DNA of 63,485 nt. Origin: an uncultured Oscillibacter sp. (GTDB lineage: Bacteria; Bacillota; Clostridia; Oscillospirales; Oscillospiraceae). Both the position numbers and the translations under genes were made by a program. The stretch is from positions 1 through 63,485 of the forward strand of contig CAAGJQ010000157.1 in the NCBI GenBank assembly GCA_900770295.1. Reading direction: 5' to 3'. The notes beneath the pieces were generated by a model. That model worked only from the letters and a program-made list of their open reading frames with translations, ran no database searches and had not been told where the DNA came from. Below, piece after piece: positions 1 through 9,169 of the stretch (within the stretch, counting starts at the first letter, position 1; each line of letters opens with the position of its first letter).

Positions 1-203
1 CGCCGGTGGTGGAGCCGCCAGTGGTAGAGCCACCGGTGGTAGAGCCGCCAGTGGTAGAGCCACCGGTGGTAGAGCCGCCGGTGGTAGAGCCGCCAGTGGT
101 GGAGCCGCCAGTGGTGGAGCCGCCAGTGGTAGAGCCGCCGGTGGTGGAGCCGCCAGTGGTAGAGCCACCGGTGGTAGAGCCGCCAGTGGTGGAGCCGCCA
201 GTA
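1..203 (-). repeat. 15-base tandem repeat coding (GGSTT)n
   Basis: Roughly 13 copies of a 15-base unit encode Gly-Gly-Ser-Thr-Thr. Variation is mainly at third positions (TCC/TCT, ACC/ACT, GGC/GGT), so the peptide is conserved while the DNA drifts. It forms a flexible, probably surface-exposed linker after the cohesin-like domain. The array is cut by the window edge. Confidence 0.9.
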
Positions 204-760
204 TTATCCGTTACAGTGACCATAATATCCTCAGCATTTTCGACGGGCAAAACCATTGTGGCGTCACCATTGCCGAAATACTCCAGATTCAACTTGGTCA
301 TGCTGATGGTAGTTTCTCCGCTGGGAGCATCGTCCTTTACTTTCAGCGTCAGGACTAAAATGCTCCACTCATTCTGAGGTGTCAGATCCGAACGGTCCGC
401 AGCCGCATAACCGATCTCGCCTTCGTCTGCCTTGGCGAGTCCAATCGCGGGTTTCCACCATGCGGATGCATACATGGCGTAAGACTCCTCCTCGCTGCCG
501 CTCGTCGCATAACTGACATACTCAAACACATTAGAATCATAACAGATCTTGAATTCGAGCCCGCACATGGGAACTTCGGGCGCATGGACGGCCACAGTCA
601 CCTCATCTCCGGTGTTCAATGCATTGAGGGTACTTCCGTCGGTCGATGCTTCCATGCTCATGGCCGCCGACACAGGGGACGTTCCACTGGCAAAGGCTGT
701 TGTAACAAACATCGCGCATGACAGTACAGCAGCCAGCAGAACTTGAAGTTTCTTCTTCAT
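1..760 (-). CDS. Secreted cohesin-like protein with (GGSTT)n linker, 3' end outside window
   Basis: About 253 codons are visible; the gene continues beyond base 1. It starts at ATG 760-758 behind a GGAGG ribosome binding site at 764-771. The N-terminus is a signal peptide (MKKKLQVLLAAVLSCAMF..., probable cleavage after AFA). Residues about 30-180 have the pattern of a cohesin-type beta-sandwich: a GDEVTVAVHAPEVP strand, LEFKICYDSNVFEYV, and a late LTLKVKDDAPSGETTISM segment. The rest is a low-complexity pentapeptide linker. It begins 34 bases after the stop of the dockerin protein upstream, so the two are probably cotranscribed and may bind each other. Cohesin assignment is by pattern only; it could be another carbohydrate-binding-like beta-sandwich. 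The missing C-terminus might hold a sorting signal, more cohesins or other domains. Confidence 0.75.
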   Translation of the reverse strand, partial: MKKKLQVLLAAVLSCAMFVTTAFASGTSPVSAAMSMEASTDGSTLNALNTGDEVTVAVHAPEVPMCGLEFKICYDSNVFEYVSYATSGSEEESYAMYASAWWKPAIGLAKADEGEIGYAAADRSDLTPQNEWSILVLTLKVKDDAPSGETTISMTKLNLEYFGNGDATMVLPVENAEDIMVTVTDNTGGSTTGGSTTGGSTTGGSTTGGSTTGGSTTGGSTTGGSTTGGSTTGGSTTGGSTTGGSTTGGSTTG

Positions 761-794
761 GTCACATTCCTCCAACAACAGATTTATTTATTGC

Positions 795-3700
795 TCAGCT
801 ATTCGCAATAAATCTCAGAATTTCAGCGGCATCGCCAACACTGATATTGCCGTTTTCGCCGAAGTCAGCAAGCACGGCATCAAGCCCGGTCAAATCCGCG
901 CCGTCTGCAATGTTACGCAGAATCGTCGCAGCATCGCCGCTGCTTACCTTGCCGTCCATGTTCACATCACCGAGGATATACACATGAACGACCATCTCCG
1001 TTTCCATGGTTTCCACGGAATACACACCATTTTCTTCGGAAACCGCCTTCCACTGGGCAAACTCCGCATCCGGTCCGCTGATCCAGACCAGATAGGTGAG
1101 TCCTTCAGGGGCGCTGTCTCCCGTCCGGAGCGTGAACTCCACGCTGCCGTGGTCCGTATCTTCGCTGACGGTGACCTCGACCCCGGGTACGGTATCCGGG
1201 GTAACCACACATTCTTGAGTCTTGGCAAACGCCTCATCCAGAAGCGCCATGCGGGCTGTGATCCAGTCTCTCATATCAGAAACAACCGCATCATAACTGG
1301 CATCTTCCCAGATATGTTCGGAAGCAGAAGGAGAGCCAACCCGGATATAGTCCCAAAGCATGTAGTTCATGGCAGCGCTGTCCTTCAGCAGGGCGGCGTT
1401 TGCATCGATGTACCCCGTATCTTCCTCCATCAGAGCTTCCACTGCAGGTGCAAAGGTATCGGTATAGTAAGACTCCACCGCGATGCGGAAGGCAGGGATC
1501 TGGATCAATGCCTCAGCCAAATAGTGGTACTCATAATTTACGTCGGGAGCCAGATACTTTGTCCATCCGGTACCCAAGGTCATCTCCTGATCCCAGATTG
1601 GACCGGCGTACATCTTGCCGTCAGCATCCTTGTAGAAGAACAGGGATGAGACAAATCCATCCGGATTCAGAGCCAGTTCCTGCAACAGGAAGGTTTTTAC
1701 CAGGGAATCCATATCCACGTAGTCATAGAAATACTTGCCGGTTTCCTCATTGTAGCCGGTATAATTGCCTTGGCTGTCAGTGGCATATACGGCATCCTCA
1801 AACGCCTGATAATATTCACTGATATAGGCCATGGCATCCTGGCCTGCCCATTCCGGGCTCTTCACGTTGAAGGCAACGTTTTTACGGGTATAGAAGCCGC
1901 TGGTCTCGTCCAGGTAATTGTGATTCAACTCAATCAGATAGCCGCCGGACAGATCATCAGGCTCTGTCAGGTCGGTGGTATACTGGAACGTCTGACCGTA
2001 CATATTGGAGGCGGTGGCGGTGGTCATGTCTTCACCGTAGCCCTCGTTTACAGCTTCGTAGGCCTTTTCCATGTCGGAAATATCCACAGAGGTGCTGCCC
2101 ACGCTGTTCTTCTCACTCAGCAGATACACGCCGCGGTATTCTCCGTCATAGTACAGGTTCACCCAGCCGGAGTCTGCCACATAAGGCATCTCCAAGCCGG
2201 CAGCCAGGTCCTTGAAAAACTTATCGTGCATCATCGTGGCATCGCCGTAGCCGGCCAGAAGCACCCAAGTCTTCACCGTTTCCTGGCTTCCCAGCAGGTC
2301 AGAAGCCGTGGCCAGTTTGATCTGATAAGATTTCTTGGGATAGTAAGTAAACGTAGAGTTGCCCCGCACCTTGATCTGCTTCAGCGCTCCGTCATAGACA
2401 GAAGTGCCGTCGTCCTGTACCATCAGCAGGGTGCCTGTGGTCTCATTGGACTTGCTGGCATCCACGTATGCACGGTCCTGGCCTTCCACACCGCTGGTAA
2501 GATACACCGTGGGGATGCCGGATGCCTGCATAATCTGGAAACACAGGGCTGTGCCGCTGCCGATCTGCGCACGGATGGAATAGATGCCGGAGGATGCTTC
2601 CGCAATGTCTGTTACATTCACCACAGCATCATAACCAGATAGGGCAAGTTCGCCCTTATTGCCACTGAGTACGATGGTTCCCTTCTCAGCGGGCACTGTG
2701 AAATGCAGCCTCAAACTGCCCAGATCCGCGCTGGCAGGCAACAACAGGAAGATCTCACCATCCACTGTGTACGGCTTGATTGCAACACCGTCCACCGATG
2801 CGCTGACCTCGGTGATGTCGCCCGAAACAGTGGCCGTCGTGACCGGCAAAATATCAGACCAGGGGCTGGTAAAGAGCACGGAATCCACAGTTTTTCTGGC
2901 GCCGACAACAAAGTAATACTCCGTCTCCGGCGTGAGATTCTGAACCGTGCAGCTTGTCCCATTTGTCACCTTGGCGGCCAGGGTGCGACTGCTGTTGGTT
3001 TTGTCACAGGCATAAACTTCATAATAGTCTGCTCCGCCGGCGGCGGCGTTCCACTTCAAGGAGATGCTGGATTCGTCCTTGCTCACCACTTCCAGCGTGG
3101 ATCTTCCGGGCAGAATATTGTAAGTCAGGGTACGCGTGCCGTAATAATCACCGCGGCCGGTATATTTGACCTGGGCCTGGCCGACTTCATTGTTACCGGG
3201 CCATTCCACAAAGAGATCCAGCATAACGCCGTCGCTGCCGACGTTGTTATCATTGGACGATTTCAGGGCTGTCTTGCCGCCATCCAGGCTGACAAACGAC
3301 GAGGGGCGAACACCGCCTGTTTTGAACTCGTAGCTGGGGATCGAGGTGGAGGTTCTGGGATTGTCCACCGTACCGAAATTCACGATGACATCCGCATCTT
3401 CAATGTTCTTGCCTGCCTTTCCGCAGACGGTGCAAACGTGATTTTCGTCCCAGGTATGGCCAGTGGGCATGATAAACTGGCCGACTATCTCCTCAATGCC
3501 GCAGTCATTGCACTTGTAAATTTGATGCCCACCCTTTGTGCAGGTCAGTGTGCTAGTGTTTTCTGCCAGATGAGCATAACCGTCGGCATCGGAATGATAG
3601 ACCTCGCTGCCCAGCGGCGTGAAGGCGCTGGTCTTGGGCGTGCCGCTGACCAGAATGGTCTGCTTACCATCCGTCGTTGCCACCAGTCCAGAGTATTCGC

Positions 3701-6700
3701 CGGCCGGCTGTACTTTTCCGCAGACTGCACAGGTCAGGGTTCCGTCTGCCATATTGTATTGGCTGCCAGCGTTGAGGGTATGATTCCCCAGGTCACATGC
3801 GGAGCGGCTTCTGGTATAGGAATCCAGAAGAACGCCCTGATAGTCATAGGCCGCCACCGTCATATGATCCGTGCTGGCCTCCACAGTCAGGTAGGCACCG
3901 GTGTAGTCTTCGTGTCCCTGGGCAAACGCGTGGACATCCTGCTTTGTAAAAGCGTTGCTCTTAGAGCTCAGATCGCCGGAAACATAGTAGACCACACCCT
4001 CATTGCTGTTCTCATCCAACTTCTCGCCGTTCAGCATGGGATAGGTTCTTGCATAGGAATGATCGTCGCCACCAAAGACAACGTCGAACCCGGCCGCTTC
4101 CACCGCGGCAGTCACCCTGGATAAGGTCTCACCTGTCAGAGGCTCGTTGGTGCCGTAAACCGGCTGATGCGCCACCAGCACCTTCCAGGCGCACGAGGTA
4201 TTCAGATTTTCGGCAATGTCTTCCACAGCCCCGGCAAGATCGCTGCCATTGTTGACCACAACTACGCAGACATTGCCGTATTCCATCTGATACCAGCTGT
4301 TTTGCGCGCTTTCCGGCAGATCGTAGATGGTGCCGCTGATGGTGCCGTCAGCATCACCGTAATACTCATGGTTGCCCATGGTATGGATTAGATCCGCGCC
4401 ATGGAGTTCCTTGCTGTTCAGAACCGTCAGGAAGCCGCGCCACTGGCCCAGTTTATTGACACCATCGATGGCATCGCCGGTCTGAATGCCAAAGTCATAG
4501 GTGTTCTCTGCCAGTCTCTGCGTAACAGCAGCCAGATTGGCGGTGTTATCCGTCTGGATATCGCCCAGCACAAAGAAACTGGTGGTGGAAGCATCCTGCG
4601 GGACAGTCGTGAACGTACGGATCTCAGACCAATTTCCTTCGCTGCCCACCTGGTAATAATATGTGGTTCCGGGAGTCAGCCCGGTGAGCCTGACGGTATT
4701 GGCCCGCAGGGCGGTACCGCTGTCGCTCTCCGTGAAGGCAATCGTTCTGGACGTTCCGCTTGCTTCCTGATACGATGCCAGGTCAGTAGCGGTGCCGTAC
4801 CGTACCACCGGTGTCTCGGCAGAAGCGGCGATATTGCACAGCCACGTGATGCTCTGGCATTCCTGCGGATTTTGCGTGCCGTTATTCTGAATACCGAAGG
4901 GGGTGTCATAATAGGTATCGCCCAGCGCATTGACGACTACGCTCTCATTCCAGGAGCGGCCGTTTTCTGTTTCGGCATAGACAGCGACACGGCCTTCGGC
5001 GGAGAACGTATATACGACTTCGCCGTTGTCATCCGTTACGCTCTCCAGCTTCGTACCATTCACATAGACCGAGGCACCGCTAACTGGATTGCCCGCCTGG
5101 TCCGTCACACGCAGGATAGTCTCCACGCCGGCGATGGGGGCGGTCACTTCTACCTGGTACAGCGCCGTAATCGGCAGCTTCTGTTCCGCCCCGGCAAACG
5201 TGGCTGTGCCCTCCGCGTTCACATAGGAGCCGGCGGAAACCGTGTAGGTGAAATTCTCCCCCTGGCGGGCGTCTGCGGAAATGGGGAAGGAGATTTCGGC
5301 CAGCTGGGATGCATATTCCTCAGCGTTCTCCAATGCCGTGACCGTCAGCACAATGCCGCCGTCCTCATATGCACTTGTGCCGGTATAGCCTGTCCCCCAG
5401 GTCACCTTATATGTATTCTGATAGGTTTCCGGGACATCGATTTTAATCGTGGCGCTCTGAACAAGCAGGGCACTCCTATTTGTCACATACAGGGCAAAAT
5501 CCTTGCCCAGTACAGGGCTGGTACCCTCAGGAGCTTCGACCGTAAGGGCGGAGTCAGCTCCGGCATCGTCATTCACGGCAAAAGTACGGCTCAGCGTGGA
5601 CTGGTTGCCGTAGTAGTCTTTCATGCTCACCTTGACAGTGTGTGTGCCGTTGGGCAGCGAGATACCCGCCAGCGTGAGGGAATTCTGGAAGAACTCCGCC
5701 TCGCTGGTATAGTCCACGCCATCCACCGAGATACGGATCGTACTGGTATCAATGCCGGTGGCGTACTTATCCGTCAGCTCGCTGTCATCAAACAGCACCT
5801 CAAAGGCCACGGAACCGTTGGGCAGCGTCATGTCATTCTCGGATAGCAGGGTATTGCTGTTTTTTTCCGTGATGGACTCAATGTTGGGGTTGTTGACGTC
5901 GTTGGTATTGGTTCCGTAAATAAACTGGATATTGTCCAACAGAATATTCCCGACGGCCTTATAGGTCATCGTCGGAGTCTTGACCACACGGACGGTATAG
6001 GCGCGGTAGACGTCGATGGGCATCTGCATGGAGGAGATGTCGGCCTCTACCCAGACCCAGCCCTTTCCGGCCAGGTCGCCCAGTGTCTCCAGTTTATTGC
6101 CGCTGGCATCATACCCGTAATACTGGGTATACATCGTGGTTCCTTTTGGCATTCCCGTCCCGGAGACAAAGGTGAAGGAGCCATCGGCGTTCAGCTTGTT
6201 GTATCCGGCAAGAGATTTATTGCCAGTCTCGGATGTGACGCCGCCCGCCATTACGGCCTTCAGCAGGTAGGGACAATCCGCCAAATCCTTGGGCACGTTC
6301 ACCCACATACCGATTTTGGTGGGCTGGACCGTGTGCACATACAGGTCAGCAGACAGGCCAAAGTCTGTTGCAGCCACATCCGAATCCCCCACATCCGCGA
6401 AATCAAAGCACAGCTTGAAGGCGTGTTTACCAAAGCGGACCCGGGAATCCTGTTCCTCACTGACCAGTTGGCTTCCGTCAAAGTCAACCGCCTTGCCGGT
6501 GGCCGTGCGGACCCACAAGCCGTATTGAGCGACCTGCTCCGCAGTCAACTGACCGCTGGTCCCGTTTCCTCTGTTATTAATGTAGATATCCCAGTATTCC
6601 TCCGCCGACACATCGCCACGGTCTTCAAAGTCCATCAGAACCAGCGGCTCCATACCGACGATCACTTCCACAGAACCCGTTACAGAAGCGTCAGCGGCAA

Positions 6701-8435
6701 GAGAGACTTTGACCGTCGCACGCAGAGAGTTGTCTGAATCGGCGATAAAACAGTTGCCGTCAAAACGTCCCAGCGAAAAGGTATGAGACGGATGGAATTC
6801 TTGCTCCAATTCCTCGCTGGATGCCTCGACCCACTCATTGTTAATCAGCTTTTCAGCTTTGTCATGAGAGACTGCTGCAGTCACAGAGATCCTTCCATCT
6901 TCATAGCTCAGGTCACTGGATGTCTGGGTAAAATAAGACCTGTAGGTACGGGTTTCATAAAGGCCCCATTCCACCAGTTGCTGAGAGTCAGCTCCGGTCA
7001 GGGAAATAAAGAGCCTGTAGGCATTGCCATTTGCTGCATAAGTGCGATAGGAATTGGTGCTTGGATACCAGGCTTTGGTCTCTACCAGAGCATTGTATTT
7101 GTATGTAATCGGCAGGTTTTCATCCAGTGCCCATGTAAAGTCCCCGTCCTTGTAGTGAACAGGACGGCCCTGATAGGTGGGGTTAAACGTCAGATCACTG
7201 CTCTGACCAAAGTCCAGGGAGACATTGGCATTGGTGAAACCCAGTTGGTCGGGCCACTGCAGCTCAATGGTGGAGGTACCCACCGTTGTGCTGCCATTTT
7301 TCAGTGCCACGGAAACCGTTCCGGTCGTATTATCCGGCGCAGTATACAGACCATCGGAGGAAATGCTGCCGGCGCCGTCAGTCACCTCCCAGGTCAATCC
7401 GGAAGGGAGTGCCACGGGATAGCCGCCTCCGTCCACGCCAGAAGCGGTAAACTGCACCTGACTGCCGGGGGTGTAGACTTCCTGGCTGGGAGAAACGGTG
7501 GCATGGTCAAACTTTCCGTCTCTCTGCGCGCTGGATACCACCATCAGGCTGCTGGACACCGTGCGCTCCACACCGTCAGAAGGACGGCAGCGCATCGCCA
7601 GACCGGCGGTGCTGTTGTCCTCCTCGCCCTCACGCTGAGTTGCAAACATGGAAGATCCGCCGCCGTCCAGATTCACGGCATCTTTGCAGCCCAGATCCCT
7701 CATTGCCGCCGCCAGTTCGGCCAGCGTCATACCGACAGAGTAAGGGGCCTGACGGCCATTGACCATGTACATCACTACGGTGCCGTCCGCTTTGATGCCC
7801 ACAGCGGTGCGGGAAGCACGGGTGCTGTCATCCAGTCCGGAGACAATCAAACCATTACGGACCAGGCTGCCGTTGGAGAATGCTGAAACAGCTTCCCGGA
7901 CCTCTCCAGCTTCCAAGGCAGCATCAAATTCGGCCTTTTCCGTAATGTAGGCCCGATTATCTGTGCCGATCCAAAATGTGGTACCGGTTGCCTCTTTGAC
8001 AAAGCGGCCATCCATGACCAATGCGCCAGTGGGGCAGCCGTTGCTCATATTGAATCCGGCTGCATTAATGACGCCCACGACATTCTGACCGGTGCGGGCC
8101 TCCACATGTTCTGCCTGCTCCGTGGGCCGCATCATCTGCCAAGCGTTGCCGGAAGCAATGCTCTCAATATTGTAATCACTGTAACCGGCAATGATGGTTG
8201 CCTGGTCATCCAAGTTGACCTCCATCACATGGCCAGCCATCTGTTCAGTCAGGGAGCCATTGTTAAGAACCCACTCGTACTCCTTGACACCCGGTGCAAC
8301 CGCGAAATCTCTCTTTGAGATTTCGTGAATTCCTTTTGCTCCGAGACCTTCTCCTGTACTAGCCAGTACTCTTACCGGAAATAATGTACCTACTATACAT
8401 AGCGCTAAAGCAAGAGACAGCACTCTTCTTCTCAT
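795..8435 (-). CDS. Giant secreted dockerin protein: phosphodiester glycosidase-like + purple acid phosphatase + CotH
   Basis: 2546 residues with a signal peptide (MRRRVLSLALALCIVGTLFP...). Domains seen in order: NAGPA/DUF2233-like phosphodiester glycosidase at about 95-275 (AAGFNMSNGCPTGALV, NLDGGGSSM); several Ig-like and beta-sandwich modules at about 280-1180; purple acid phosphatase N-terminal FN3-like domain at about 1190-1275; metallophosphoesterase at about 1280-1480 (LGDIQTDN, TGDAID, MGNHEYYGD, GGDDHSY); two Cys-pair (CxxC) segments near 1550-1675; FN3 at about 1770-1855; CotH kinase-like domain at about 1980-2400 (KVRGNSTF, YRGVYLLSEKN, AGPIWDQEM); dockerin at about 2484-2546 with two calcium-loop repeats (DVNMDGKVSSGDA, DFGENGNISVGDA). 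A GGAGGT site precedes ATG 8435. It probably acts outside the cell on phosphorylated or phosphodiester-linked glycans or teichoic-acid-like polymers, docked to a cohesin. Substrate is inference. Confidence 0.88.
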   Translation of the reverse strand: MRRRVLSLALALCIVGTLFPVRVLASTGEGLGAKGIHEISKRDFAVAPGVKEYEWVLNNGSLTEQMAGHVMEVNLDDQATIIAGYSDYNIESIASGNAWQMMRPTEQAEHVEARTGQNVVGVINAAGFNMSNGCPTGALVMDGRFVKEATGTTFWIGTDNRAYITEKAEFDAALEAGEVREAVSAFSNGSLVRNGLIVSGLDDSTRASRTAVGIKADGTVVMYMVNGRQAPYSVGMTLAELAAAMRDLGCKDAVNLDGGGSSMFATQREGEEDNSTAGLAMRCRPSDGVERTVSSSLMVVSSAQRDGKFDHATVSPSQEVYTPGSQVQFTASGVDGGGYPVALPSGLTWEVTDGAGSISSDGLYTAPDNTTGTVSVALKNGSTTVGTSTIELQWPDQLGFTNANVSLDFGQSSDLTFNPTYQGRPVHYKDGDFTWALDENLPITYKYNALVETKAWYPSTNSYRTYAANGNAYRLFISLTGADSQQLVEWGLYETRTYRSYFTQTSSDLSYEDGRISVTAAVSHDKAEKLINNEWVEASSEELEQEFHPSHTFSLGRFDGNCFIADSDNSLRATVKVSLAADASVTGSVEVIVGMEPLVLMDFEDRGDVSAEEYWDIYINNRGNGTSGQLTAEQVAQYGLWVRTATGKAVDFDGSQLVSEEQDSRVRFGKHAFKLCFDFADVGDSDVAATDFGLSADLYVHTVQPTKIGMWVNVPKDLADCPYLLKAVMAGGVTSETGNKSLAGYNKLNADGSFTFVSGTGMPKGTTMYTQYYGYDASGNKLETLGDLAGKGWVWVEADISSMQMPIDVYRAYTVRVVKTPTMTYKAVGNILLDNIQFIYGTNTNDVNNPNIESITEKNSNTLLSENDMTLPNGSVAFEVLFDDSELTDKYATGIDTSTIRISVDGVDYTSEAEFFQNSLTLAGISLPNGTHTVKVSMKDYYGNQSTLSRTFAVNDDAGADSALTVEAPEGTSPVLGKDFALYVTNRSALLVQSATIKIDVPETYQNTYKVTWGTGYTGTSAYEDGGIVLTVTALENAEEYASQLAEISFPISADARQGENFTYTVSAGSYVNAEGTATFAGAEQKLPITALYQVEVTAPIAGVETILRVTDQAGNPVSGASVYVNGTKLESVTDDNGEVVYTFSAEGRVAVYAETENGRSWNESVVVNALGDTYYDTPFGIQNNGTQNPQECQSITWLCNIAASAETPVVRYGTATDLASYQEASGTSRTIAFTESDSGTALRANTVRLTGLTPGTTYYYQVGSEGNWSEIRTFTTVPQDASTTSFFVLGDIQTDNTANLAAVTQRLAENTYDFGIQTGDAIDGVNKLGQWRGFLTVLNSKELHGADLIHTMGNHEYYGDADGTISGTIYDLPESAQNSWYQMEYGNVCVVVVNNGSDLAGAVEDIAENLNTSCAWKVLVAHQPVYGTNEPLTGETLSRVTAAVEAAGFDVVFGGDDHSYARTYPMLNGEKLDENSNEGVVYYVSGDLSSKSNAFTKQDVHAFAQGHEDYTGAYLTVEASTDHMTVAAYDYQGVLLDSYTRSRSACDLGNHTLNAGSQYNMADGTLTCAVCGKVQPAGEYSGLVATTDGKQTILVSGTPKTSAFTPLGSEVYHSDADGYAHLAENTSTLTCTKGGHQIYKCNDCGIEEIVGQFIMPTGHTWDENHVCTVCGKAGKNIEDADVIVNFGTVDNPRTSTSIPSYEFKTGGVRPSSFVSLDGGKTALKSSNDNNVGSDGVMLDLFVEWPGNNEVGQAQVKYTGRGDYYGTRTLTYNILPGRSTLEVVSKDESSISLKWNAAAGGADYYEVYACDKTNSSRTLAAKVTNGTSCTVQNLTPETEYYFVVGARKTVDSVLFTSPWSDILPVTTATVSGDITEVSASVDGVAIKPYTVDGEIFLLLPASADLGSLRLHFTVPAEKGTIVLSGNKGELALSGYDAVVNVTDIAEASSGIYSIRAQIGSGTALCFQIMQASGIPTVYLTSGVEGQDRAYVDASKSNETTGTLLMVQDDGTSVYDGALKQIKVRGNSTFTYYPKKSYQIKLATASDLLGSQETVKTWVLLAGYGDATMMHDKFFKDLAAGLEMPYVADSGWVNLYYDGEYRGVYLLSEKNSVGSTSVDISDMEKAYEAVNEGYGEDMTTATASNMYGQTFQYTTDLTEPDDLSGGYLIELNHNYLDETSGFYTRKNVAFNVKSPEWAGQDAMAYISEYYQAFEDAVYATDSQGNYTGYNEETGKYFYDYVDMDSLVKTFLLQELALNPDGFVSSLFFYKDADGKMYAGPIWDQEMTLGTGWTKYLAPDVNYEYHYLAEALIQIPAFRIAVESYYTDTFAPAVEALMEEDTGYIDANAALLKDSAAMNYMLWDYIRVGSPSASEHIWEDASYDAVVSDMRDWITARMALLDEAFAKTQECVVTPDTVPGVEVTVSEDTDHGSVEFTLRTGDSAPEGLTYLVWISGPDAEFAQWKAVSEENGVYSVETMETEMVVHVYILGDVNMDGKVSSGDAATILRNIADGADLTGLDAVLADFGENGNISVGDAAEILRFIANS

Positions 8436-8453
8436 TTCTTACCTCCACACCAT

Positions 8454-8507
8454 TCATAAATTTATATTTAAACCTGCGAGCTGCGAATGGGAGAATATTA
8501 CGGACAC
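8454..8507 (-). other. Possible 17-residue leader peptide
   Basis: A GTG-initiated frame of 17 codons follows a strong AGGAGGTG site (around 8512-8519, minus strand) in the long 5' leader of the dockerin gene and ends in TGA just before that gene's own ribosome binding site. It may be a translated leader or simply a chance frame; there is no homology argument. Confidence 0.25.
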
Positions 8508-8614
8508 TTTTCACCTCCTGGCAAAGAAGCACAATGGCGCAGCTATTGACAGCAGCCGTTTTTGACCAACAGTCCTGGCAACATCCGAGCCACTCACATC
8601 GCATTCATTGACAT

Positions 8615-8666
8615 TGTAAGTGCAAATTGCATTTTTCATTATATTCCATTTTAACTGTAAATGCAA
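8615..8666. promoter_or_regulatory. Candidate operator pair TGTAARTGCAA
   Basis: Two 11-base direct repeats, TGTAAGTGCAA at 8615-8625 and TGTAAATGCAA at 8656-8666, lie 41 bases apart, close to four helical turns. The second overlaps the -35 box of the dockerin promoter and the first lies just past its start site. The divergent XRE regulator at 8749 is the obvious candidate binder. Binding is inferred. Confidence 0.4.
8638..8666 (-). promoter_or_regulatory. Sigma-A type promoter of the dockerin-cohesin operon
   Basis: On the minus strand TTGCAT (8666-8661) and TATAAT (8643-8638) are separated by exactly 17 bases. Transcription would start near 8631, giving a leader of about 195 bases before ATG 8435. 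Confidence 0.75.
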
Positions 8667-8748
8667 TAAGTATCTATAGAGTGTTTTTCGAAGTGAAAAA
8701 TAATTGTATGATAAATATTAAATAAAGTGAATGACGGGAGAAAAAAGA

Positions 8749-9111
8749 ATGGTTCCTCGGGAAGTGGATTATGTGAAAATCGGTGCCCGTATCAAAAAAC
8801 TGAGGATTGAAAAGGGATTGACCCAAGCAGAACTCAGCGATATGGCCGGCTGTTCAAATAACTATCTCAGTCACGTTGAGACAGCCCAAAGCAAGGTATC
8901 CCTTTCCGTCTTGCTCCAGATTGCAACAGCTTTGAATACAAGTTTGGATTACTTTCTGCTGGATACTGCCTTTGCACGTCCGGATGCAATTATTGAAACA
9001 GAGATCTCTCAAAAACTGCACCACTGCAAACCGGCAACGCTTGTTGCAATCAACCACATTATAGATGCACTATTGGAGCAGGAAAGTCAGTTGACCGCGC
9101 ACAACTTCTGA
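8749..9111 (+). CDS. XRE-family helix-turn-helix transcriptional regulator
   Basis: 120 residues. The start is set at ATG 8749 because GGGAG at 8735-8739 lies at correct spacing; an in-frame ATG at 8731 has no such site. The N-terminal half is a Cro/C1-type HTH (IGARIKKLRIEKGLTQAELS, then CSNNYLSHVETAQ and LLQIATALNTSLDYFL). The C-terminal 50 residues are helical and probably serve dimerisation or signal sensing. It is divergent from the dockerin operon across a 313-base intergenic region holding that operon's promoter and a candidate operator pair, so it probably controls that operon and possibly itself. The region after it up to the amidoligase remnant contains no clear gene. Confidence 0.85.
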   Translation: MVPREVDYVKIGARIKKLRIEKGLTQAELSDMAGCSNNYLSHVETAQSKVSLSVLLQIATALNTSLDYFLLDTAFARPDAIIETEISQKLHHCKPATLVAINHIIDALLEQESQLTAHNF

Positions 9112-9169
9112 TTGTCACGGAGTTTTTGCGCTCCTGCCGGTCAAGTATCCTTAAAATTACCAAAGTTGA

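Noticed and set aside
1..203. Tandem repeat considered as a CRISPR array
   Set aside because: The 15-base units are contiguous without unique spacers and encode a regular GGSTT peptide.
4401..5846. Long plus-strand open frame opposite the dockerin gene
   Set aside because: Antisense shadow of a GC-rich gene; no ribosome binding site, no recognisable motif, and the minus strand is clearly coding with several known domains.
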